Positions 57,490 through 64,000 of a stretch of 64,000 nucleotides of DNA are shown here, piece after piece. The notes under the pieces are model-generated. The model saw only the letters and a list, made by a program, of their open reading frames with translations. It searched no databases and was not told the DNA's origin. The translations under genes and the position numbers were made by a program. Source of the DNA: Pelobacter sp. (GTDB lineage Bacteria > Desulfobacterota > Desulfuromonadia > Geobacterales > Pseudopelobacteraceae); contig JAVBXN010000017.1 in NCBI GenBank assembly GCA_030824515.1, forward strand, positions 1 to 64,000, given 5' to 3'. Positions within the stretch are counted from its first letter, which is position 1; every line of letters starts with the position of its first letter.

Positions 57490-58731
57490 TTAGCCCTTTC
57501 TACCGGACAACCACTCCAAAAGTCGAGCAATGAGCTTTACATTATCACCTCCGAATGCCTGGTGGCGCCCAAGCAGGTCCCATGAGCCAATCATCTGCAC
57601 CTCACCAGACCCGCAGAGGCCCTTCGGTGCTTCAACTGCCGCCGCGAGCCAGCCAGCCTGACTGTTTGTTTCAAAGGCGGTTCCGCCCGGCGTCGTCATG
57701 GTGCCATTACGATAGAGGACACTTTCCCGGCGAGGCCGATAGACTACATTGTCGCCGACGCGCAGCCACTCCACTCCTCCAGGCGCAACGCGAACCGTTT
57801 GCACATTTGCAAGCCGGATAGTCGTCAGTCCTTCTGTAAATGGATGAGGAACGCCTTTCGCAATGTCGAAATCGACGGGAATGTCGTACGGCTTCCTGTC
57901 TCCAAATCCTGGCGGGCCAACGATGTTGGCATCAGGGTCGATTCCAAAGTGATGGCTGAGTTCCGCCAAATTGGCGTCGTGGTGGCGATCACCAAGCTCG
58001 AAGCCAAGCAGCAGCAGGCGGCCACCCCTCCGTACCCATTCTACCGTCGCCGAAATTGTTTCCGGCTCAAGTTTGGCGCGCCAGGGACTGGAAAAGATTA
58101 AGCCCGAAAGCTTGTGAAGATCCGTTGACAGAAAAGGCCTTTCGTCCGCGAGAGTCTGAAAGCTCCAGTCACCTTCCAGCCCTGCGGGAAGCGAGTTTGC
58201 AAGAGAGAACAGTGACTGGCCTCCCCCGTCCCACTGGTTCTGCTGGTGACTAAGAACGATCCCTATCGCCTCAGACCTGGTTGGACGCTCGCTTTGAAGG
58301 TCATGAAACATCTGCTTTGGATCGAAACTGATTGCGGGTTGAAGTCCAAGCTTCAGGGCGAGCTGTTCCACAAGCAGCCTGCATGAATCGGGTGTGTCCA
58401 GTTCCAGGGCCTGGAAGATGTTCAGTGGGTCGGGTAGTCGATCCTTCCGTAATCCATGATGGCACACCGGTATCACCGGCAGATGTTTTGCCCAGCAACT
58501 GCCGCTTTCAAAATTTAGCCAGGGCCGGCGAATAGAACCCGGACTGCACAAGGTCAGCACCGCCTTTGCGCAACAGATGGCTTCGTCGATTTCCTTGAGC
58601 CACGCATCACCCAAATGGATATCAGTCGCGCTGACAAAGACATCCAAATCAGGCAGCGCGCTCTCAAGTGCTTTCTTAAGTGCCCGTGCTTCAGACGCCT
58701 CTTCTGATATGTGACTTAAAAAAACATGCAT
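57490..58731 (-). CDS. TIR protein with GATase/DUF4350-like C-terminal domain
   Basis: A 413-residue protein. The TIR domain (~1-140) starts MHVFLSHISEEASEARALKKAL and has Glu75 in the WLNFESG motif. Residues ~165-413 look like a class I glutamine-amidotransferase/ThuA-like Rossmann domain: IGIVLSHQQNQWDGGGQSLFSLA, then LHKLSGLIFSS, VEWVRRGGRLLLLGFELGDRHHDANLAEL (in parts) and GVEWLRVGDNVVYRPRRES. This domain usually senses or hydrolyses a small ligand. GGAG precedes the ATG with a six-base spacer. It is codirectional with the CHAT-type gene. Confidence 0.82.
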   Translation of the reverse strand: MHVFLSHISEEASEARALKKALESALPDLDVFVSATDIHLGDAWLKEIDEAICCAKAVLTLCSPGSIRRPWLNFESGSCWAKHLPVIPVCHHGLRKDRLPDPLNIFQALELDTPDSCRLLVEQLALKLGLQPAISFDPKQMFHDLQSERPTRSEAIGIVLSHQQNQWDGGGQSLFSLANSLPAGLEGDWSFQTLADERPFLSTDLHKLSGLIFSSPWRAKLEPETISATVEWVRRGGRLLLLGFELGDRHHDANLAELSHHFGIDPDANIVGPPGFGDRKPYDIPVDFDIAKGVPHPFTEGLTTIRLANVQTVRVAPGGVEWLRVGDNVVYRPRRESVLYRNGTMTTPGGTAFETNSQAGWLAAAVEAPKGLCGSGEVQMIGSWDLLGRHQAFGGDNVKLIARLLEWLSGRKG

Positions 58732-58927
58732 ACGTCACTCCGTGGGGGAAACCTGCCTTCATATTAGCCTTTTCGGTCCCCGTTCCCGCAAGGCCGGTAG
58801 GAGTGCCAAAGTGCCGCCACATGACCCCGACACAGATATCGTAATCACCGATTAGCCTGTTGATATTCTGCTGGCGGCGCCAACTCACGGGGTTACGTGG
58901 GCCTCCCGCCGCTATCAAGAGATTCAT
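58691..58927 (-). pseudogene. DUF4062-like fragment
   Basis: This 78-codon frame starts with an ATGA overlap at the end of the CHAT-type gene. Its first ~50 residues contain 'QNINRLIGDYDICVGVMW' followed by FGTPTGLAGTGTE, which resembles the central strand and GTPTG-XSGTE turn of DUF4062 proteins. The match is then lost, and the frame runs into the start region of the TIR gene. It looks like the remainder of a deleted gene, but translation as a short peptide is possible. Confidence 0.5.
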
Positions 58928-61900
58928 TCCCCCAGCGGCGCCAGCTGCTCCACGATTTCCCTCAACGCCGCGGCCTGCTGCTTGACCTCTTTCCGTTTAC
59001 TGCCGTCTGCAGCCATATCCGCCAGGAACTCCAGGTGATCGATCACTGAACGGAACTCACGCGGGCTTGCCCCGCGTGTTTTGGCATGTCGATATGCATC
59101 CACGACCGCCTGCTTCTGTTCATCAAGGGTGCTGCCTGCAAGCGCCTGAAGCAGATCGCATTCAGGTTTGACGACGCTGTTCCAGAAGCTCGGGTTCTGC
59201 CGGTCCTGTTCCTCCGCAAAGCCCCGCGCCTTTTCACACCACTCTCCGATCTTGGCCGGAGTAACATCCGCTTTCTCTCCGTACCAGCCCAGCAGGACTT
59301 CGGCGGCCAGCCAGTTGAGGAGCGGATAGGTTTCCAGCTTGTTGCGCTTCTCGTCGAACTTCTTTTCGTGCGCTTTCCGGTAATACTCAGCCATCTTCGA
59401 TAAGGCATCTTTCCGTTGAGTCCCTTGTGCAATCCAGGCCCGTCGTTTGTGGGCGCTTCCCATCAGGCTCAGGCGTTCTGAGGTCTCATTGAACTTTAAA
59501 AGTCTGCCTAGATCATCGATTGCCTCCTGAATTAGCTGCTCTGGGGATGGTGTTCCGGTTGTTACGATCCCGCCGCGCAGCAACTCCACCGCCCAACGGC
59601 TTTTGAAGTTGGCCCGCTGCTCCACGATACGCATCGGATACTCGGCTTTATCACTAGCAATGGCCTTGTTCAGGTGCTCTATCGCCTTTTCGAATAGGTC
59701 GAGTTCACCAAAGGTTATCCCAAGGGCTGCCGCTACTTCTGGTCGTCCGAGCCAGCTCTCGTCCTTGTCCTTAACCGATTGCACGATCGCTTCCACCTTC
59801 TCCTTCTCTTTGTTGTAGAAGTAGACGCCAAGCCGGGCACGACTCGCCAGATTCTCCAGATCTGCTACTACCTGCATTGGCGAGTTCGGTTCACTCTTTT
59901 TGCCCTGATCGTCGGAAATTAGACAAAATTCTGGATCGCCGTAACATTGGTAGGCACCCCAAGTATTGGTGTTGTTATGCTGTAAGTAAGTTTCTTCGCG
60001 GGCGGCGCGCACTGCCTCGCCAAAATTGTCGCCGGCCAAAAGGTGACGGTAAAAGCTGATGGCAAATGTTTCGGCAGCGGAGTCGTCCACGGCCCAGCCG
60101 GCGGCTACGACGGCTTTTACTCCCATTCGGATGAATTGAGCCGCAATGTTGGCGGCGAGACGGTTGACGAACTTGGTGCCATCTGTCGCATTACCAGTGG
60201 CCACGCTTCCCAGGTGGCAGCAGTTAATGAAGACCAGTTCCGGCACCCAGCGCATCTGCTCCACGTCCCCCGACGTCAAGAAAACCTTGTCGCCGATGAC
60301 CATCCCTGAGACCTTCTTGGTTTGCGGTGGGGGAGTCTGTTCGCAGCACTCGCAGGGGGCAGGTATATTGATAGGAAGTTCTTCCTCATGCACTCCATGG
60401 CCGGCAAGGTGCAAAAGCCGGTAGCCGTCGGCATGGAGTCCCGCCAGGATCGCCCGTGCATCAGAACGGATCTGGCGGGTGACAGTGAAGCCGTTTTGCT
60501 GCAGGAAGTCGGCTACGGCCATGCACTCTTTGCGGGCACCTTCCAGGCTTGGGAACATACTGGCGGTATCTCCTGTTACGAGCGGGTCGCCCACCACGTA
60601 TACCTTGTTCTCCAAGGTGGTGGACGGCCGCTCGCGGAAGACCGCGGTCTTGAACTGGCGCAACAAACCGGAGGTGACGGCCACTGGTTGTTCGTGGTTG
60701 CTCCAACGGTCCTCCAACAGCTCCCATGGATAGCTACCAGACACCTCGTCCACCACCAGCACCCTGCTATACTGATTGCGAGTCAACTCCTTAAGTCGGT
60801 TGGGGTATAGCATTTCGAATAGGGCGTGTGTGACTTTAGGGTCGCGGCGGGTATCGGCAATGGATTGCCGGATCAAGTCTTCTGCCAGTCTTAACTGACC
60901 GGTCACCAGGCTTTCTTCGGCCCGGGCCCGGTCGGTGAGAGCAATGAAGCGGAGTTCGTCTTTCTTCTTGTCATGGATGATCTCCAGTCTGTGCCACCAG
61001 TAGGGGGCCTCTTCGAACTGGATCCTTCGTTGCCCACCTTGACCGGTTTTCATGCTACCCTCATGCCAGTAGAAGAAATCAGATAGTTCTCCATCCAGGA
61101 GAATTCGCTTCAACTCGATCGTCGCGAGGATTGCCTTATCCTGTAATAGCTCCATAAAATCTACCGCATTGATAAGGACCTTGTTGCTCAGCTTTTGGAT
61201 TTCGAGGATCCGATAAGCGTCTTTTATCCCTCTCAAGATTGCCACGAGGGAGTCGTGAATAGTCAGATTGCTAAAGCCTGTGCCGATTAGTAGGCAAGTG
61301 ATCTTCGCGGAACGAGGTACCCCGGAAAGGGTATCGAACCTTTCATCCTGACATTCAGCTACATGGATCGCGTACTGCAAAGACGCCAGGGTGATGGCCG
61401 CCTGCAGGCCGCCTGGAGACAGTTCGCCGACCTGTCCCAGTCCGATTACAATGGCTCCGGCCGGTTTGCCATAACGGTCGGGGTTAAGCACCACTTCGCA
61501 AGTCCCAATATAGCCTGGATAGAGCCACAGTCGGTGCCGCTCCCGCAGTCGTCCATCGAGGGCCATGTCCAGGTAGTCCTCGGCGCCAACAATGGGATCG
61601 CCTGCGTAGTGGCCGACGATGACCGGATGTCGTGCGTAGCCCAGGTCACCATGGGTGATTGAAACTGTAATCTTCGGCAGACGAACCTTAGTTTTCTTTC
61701 TCTTTCTGCTGCTGCCGGCTCCCAGAATGCTGCCGGCCAGTTCCCGCTCGTCAGGAAGGGTCGGAGGTGTTTCACGGGCCATAATCGTCCGCTGCTCCAG
61801 TGCCGCAGCCCTGACTCCGGCAGGTGGCGAAGTGGCAAGGCGGGTCGTGGTTCCGTTCTGCAGAAGTTCCAGATAGGCCGGGAATGCTGCCTCGTGGGCT

Positions 61901-64000
61901 GGCAGGTCGCCATGTTCCACATCCGGCAGATACCAGGTCCTGACGTTCTGCGGAATACCGGTATCCCAGGGCACCTTGCCGTCTCCGCGGGCGGTGGCTT
62001 CGAAGACGATCACATGACGGTCCGGCTGAATGTGTTCCGGGTCCTGTTCCGTTTCCAGGCACCAGGCGATGGGAGTCTCTCTGGCCTGGCCGGCGACATA
62101 GAGGGTGCGAACGGGGTCTAGAGGCGTCGCCAGGATCGTCTCCCAGGTGCGCCGCGCCTGTTGCAGTTCGTTAAGATTCGGCAGGGGTGACTTCATCAGC
62201 TGCATGTCGTCGTCATTTTTCTGAAACTCCTGCCAGATATCCATGTTGAAAAACTGAAAATCGTTGTCGATGGGTAGCAGCTCCAGCACTCCGGGGAAGC
62301 GGACGATAAGTTCCAGCAGCTCGGCCCAGTTGCGGGTGAAGTCCAGCAGCGCCAGTTGCTGGAGTGTCGTGGTATAACCGGACAGCAGCCGGACGATTTC
62401 ATAAGAGCCGCCGTTGGGGGTGCCTAGCATGACCAGCCGTGCATCGACGTGGGCTGTCATGCGTTGCCATACCTCGGGCTTCCGGGCGATCATGGCCCGC
62501 GCCACCAGGCCTCCCATTGAATGGGCCAGGATCTGCACCGGTTGGTTTGTTCGTCGTTGTTGGATCTCGTCCAGCTTGGCGTTGACCTGCTTCGCTAGGG
62601 CCTCTCCCGCTTTCAGGATCGAGCGGCGCCAGTCATAGGGGAAGGGGACTACCTCGTGTGTTTCCCGCAGCCGGTCTATAAGTTCGCCGTAATATTCCTC
62701 GAAGGGTTCCTTGGGTGTCACATCCCGGTTAATCTCCAGTTTCCCGAACTTACCCAGCATCAGATTGAGCTTGCCGAGCCAGATTCTTTCGCTGCCCACC
62801 TCCAGGGTACTTCCCATGATGCCGGGAAGCACGAAGACCACCGGCAGGTGGCCCTGTGGAGCACGGCTCAGGATAGCCCGTGCCGGTTCCTTCTCCGGGG
62901 CCAGAGTTATGGGGCTGAAACCGGCATCCGTACCATCGCTTCGCAGCAGGCCCGCAGCCAGCATCCGCACCGTCACTTCATTGTTGAAATAGCTGAAATG
63001 ATTAACATCGTTTCCGCTGTTCAGATAAAAGCGGCCGCCATCCGCCCGCTTCAGCCCGCCGAACATGGCACCGGTGTTGACCACGATATCGCACTCGTCC
63101 TCAAAAAACCGGTCCAGCATCAGCTCCTTGAGCCGGCCGAAGATGCCTTTTCCTTCCGTATCGCCGGAGATGACCGATAGGTCGGACTTGACCTGCAGCG
63201 CCGGGTAATTGAGAATTCGCACCAGCGGCGAGCCGGGCATCATCGCCTCCAGCCCCGGTAGCTGGCTGGGGTCGTCATGTTCGGCGATCAGGGCGATCAG
63301 CAGCTGCAGCGGGAAGTTATAGGGCAGGACCAGGTCGTTCAGTAGTTTCACCACCGACAGCCAGCGGTCAAGTTTCCCGGAAGCCAGGGTCGTCCCGCGG
63401 GACGGGCTGGCAACCCGCACGAAGCGGTCCACGGTGACCTTCTTCTTTTCCAGTGTCTCAATCAACTTGCGCAGCTGCGCCGCCTGTTCCTTTATTGCTT
63501 GGTCCTGTTTGCCCGGCTTGCCCAACCCGGCCGCCAGCTCGAAGATTTCCCCGATGCGGGCTGGCGACAGCGGTTCGGTCCCCTGAACCTGTTGTCCTAG
63601 ACAGAGCAGGTCCCCCACCAGCCCGCCCCGCGAGTGGCTCACCAGGTGCAGCCGCACTCCGTCCGGCATTTTATCGACCAGGTCCAAGGCATTCTTGATC
63701 GGGCTCTCGGTCAGGGTGTAATGCTCCCAGGCGTAGGCCTGGCCGTAACGGCGGGCAAACTGGCCGCGGGCATCGCTGCCGGCACTGTTTTTCGCGTCCC
63801 AGAGCCCCTTGAAGCTCCCCTCGAAGCTGGACATGGTGCCGTGCAGGAAGAGCAGGATTGGACCCTCGGTTTTTAATTCTTTGGTGAAGGTCATTTTGAA
63901 ATCACCTTCAAGATCCACCCGGTAGAGGCCCGGCTTGTTTTCCTTGCTTCCCTTGAGCTGGTGCAGCTCCACCGCGCGCCCCACGGAACCGGCGATCTTG
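58924..64000 (-). CDS. Giant double alpha/beta-hydrolase-CHAT protease protein (5' end beyond window)
   Basis: At least 1691 residues; the frame is open to the right edge, so the start is unknown. Numbering from the first in-frame GTG (63984): first lipase-like alpha/beta domain at ~40-345 with HSRGG (Ser118); second, LCAT-like, at ~378-700 with PGIMGS and AHSMGG (Ser489); an unassigned region ~765-1060; a CHAT caspase-like domain at ~1075-1355 with catalytic-type His1196 (LHLAGHG) and Cys1255/1256 (INCCHLG); and a helical TPR-like tail to the end. CHAT proteases are common effectors in bacterial cell-death and defence systems. The combination with two lipase-like domains is unusual. It is the first of the codirectional group with three TIR genes. 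Confidence 0.87.
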   Translation of the reverse strand, partial: KIAGSVGRAVELHQLKGSKENKPGLYRVDLEGDFKMTFTKELKTEGPILLFLHGTMSSFEGSFKGLWDAKNSAGSDARGQFARRYGQAYAWEHYTLTESPIKNALDLVDKMPDGVRLHLVSHSRGGLVGDLLCLGQQVQGTEPLSPARIGEIFELAAGLGKPGKQDQAIKEQAAQLRKLIETLEKKKVTVDRFVRVASPSRGTTLASGKLDRWLSVVKLLNDLVLPYNFPLQLLIALIAEHDDPSQLPGLEAMMPGSPLVRILNYPALQVKSDLSVISGDTEGKGIFGRLKELMLDRFFEDECDIVVNTGAMFGGLKRADGGRFYLNSGNDVNHFSYFNNEVTVRMLAAGLLRSDGTDAGFSPITLAPEKEPARAILSRAPQGHLPVVFVLPGIMGSTLEVGSERIWLGKLNLMLGKFGKLEINRDVTPKEPFEEYYGELIDRLRETHEVVPFPYDWRRSILKAGEALAKQVNAKLDEIQQRRTNQPVQILAHSMGGLVARAMIARKPEVWQRMTAHVDARLVMLGTPNGGSYEIVRLLSGYTTTLQQLALLDFTRNWAELLELIVRFPGVLELLPIDNDFQFFNMDIWQEFQKNDDDMQLMKSPLPNLNELQQARRTWETILATPLDPVRTLYVAGQARETPIAWCLETEQDPEHIQPDRHVIVFEATARGDGKVPWDTGIPQNVRTWYLPDVEHGDLPAHEAAFPAYLELLQNGTTTRLATSPPAGVRAAALEQRTIMARETPPTLPDERELAGSILGAGSSRKRKKTKVRLPKITVSITHGDLGYARHPVIVGHYAGDPIVGAEDYLDMALDGRLRERHRLWLYPGYIGTCEVVLNPDRYGKPAGAIVIGLGQVGELSPGGLQAAITLASLQYAIHVAECQDERFDTLSGVPRSAKITCLLIGTGFSNLTIHDSLVAILRGIKDAYRILEIQKLSNKVLINAVDFMELLQDKAILATIELKRILLDGELSDFFYWHEGSMKTGQGGQRRIQFEEAPYWWHRLEIIHDKKKDELRFIALTDRARAEESLVTGQLRLAEDLIRQSIADTRRDPKVTHALFEMLYPNRLKELTRNQYSRVLVVDEVSGSYPWELLEDRWSNHEQPVAVTSGLLRQFKTAVFRERPSTTLENKVYVVGDPLVTGDTASMFPSLEGARKECMAVADFLQQNGFTVTRQIRSDARAILAGLHADGYRLLHLAGHGVHEEELPINIPAPCECCEQTPPPQTKKVSGMVIGDKVFLTSGDVEQMRWVPELVFINCCHLGSVATGNATDGTKFVNRLAANIAAQFIRMGVKAVVAAGWAVDDSAAETFAISFYRHLLAGDNFGEAVRAAREETYLQHNNTNTWGAYQCYGDPEFCLISDDQGKKSEPNSPMQVVADLENLASRARLGVYFYNKEKEKVEAIVQSVKDKDESWLGRPEVAAALGITFGELDLFEKAIEHLNKAIASDKAEYPMRIVEQRANFKSRWAVELLRGGIVTTGTPSPEQLIQEAIDDLGRLLKFNETSERLSLMGSAHKRRAWIAQGTQRKDALSKMAEYYRKAHEKKFDEKRNKLETYPLLNWLAAEVLLGWYGEKADVTPAKIGEWCEKARGFAEEQDRQNPSFWNSVVKPECDLLQALAGSTLDEQKQAVVDAYRHAKTRGASPREFRSVIDHLEFLADMAADGSKRKEVKQQAAALREIVEQLAPLGE

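Overview
The window looks like a chromosomal stretch of a Geobacter-type deltaproteobacterium (Desulfuromonadia). The support is a PpcA-type triheme cytochrome c7, a 12-heme and a 10-heme c-type cytochrome next to a Rieske protein, an ActP-type acetate symporter end, a bacteriohemerythrin, an AAA_32-type Lon-like protease, and several c-di-GMP, HDOD and chemotaxis proteins. This assignment rests on gene content recognised by eye; no database was searched.

Layout. 1-10.5 kb: symporter end, RluA-type pseudouridine synthase, triheme cytochrome, hybrid histidine kinase, a tightly linked alpha/beta-hydrolase plus GH3-type ligase pair behind a Pho-box-like element, and a GGDEF-EAL-CBS-GGDEF protein. 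10.5-16 kb: phosphate theme, with an alkaline phosphatase lipoprotein fused to a propeller-like domain, two small hypotheticals, and an orphan pstS behind a Pho-box-like element. 16.4-24.5 kb: an aldehyde/alcohol reductase module with a divergent AraC regulator, a GNAT acetyltransferase, a GlxA-like regulator, a tandem rhodanese, and a Fic protein whose catalytic His position is Gln, behind a cluster of four GTGAC operator-like sites.

24.6-35.6 kb is a defence-type accessory block: a coiled-coil protein, an AbiE toxin-antitoxin pair with a perfect 14-bp inverted repeat before it, a PLD-helicase-DUF3427 protein with two small followers, a TOTE-type primase-helicase, and a metallophosphoesterase. 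It lies between tRNA-Phe and a degenerate copy of a tRNA 3' end, as expected for an island inserted at a tRNA gene, but no integrase is visible.

35.7-48 kb is mostly housekeeping: AhbD-like radical SAM protein, PpiD, PurC, SAP-like protein, bacteriohemerythrin, Lon-like protease, HD hydrolase, LigA, HDOD, DUF1847. 48-53.2 kb holds a chemotaxis receptor and the 12-heme/10-heme/Rieske redox set.

53.4-64 kb is the most unusual part. Five reading frames run on the minus strand: a very large protein with two lipase-like alpha/beta-hydrolase domains and a CHAT (caspase-like) protease domain (running off the window), a fragment resembling DUF4062, and three different TIR proteins (TIR plus GATase-like, TIR-TM-PASTA, TIR-NB-ARC-TPR). 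I read this as a candidate multi-effector immune or cell-death locus. That is inference from domain content and gene order.
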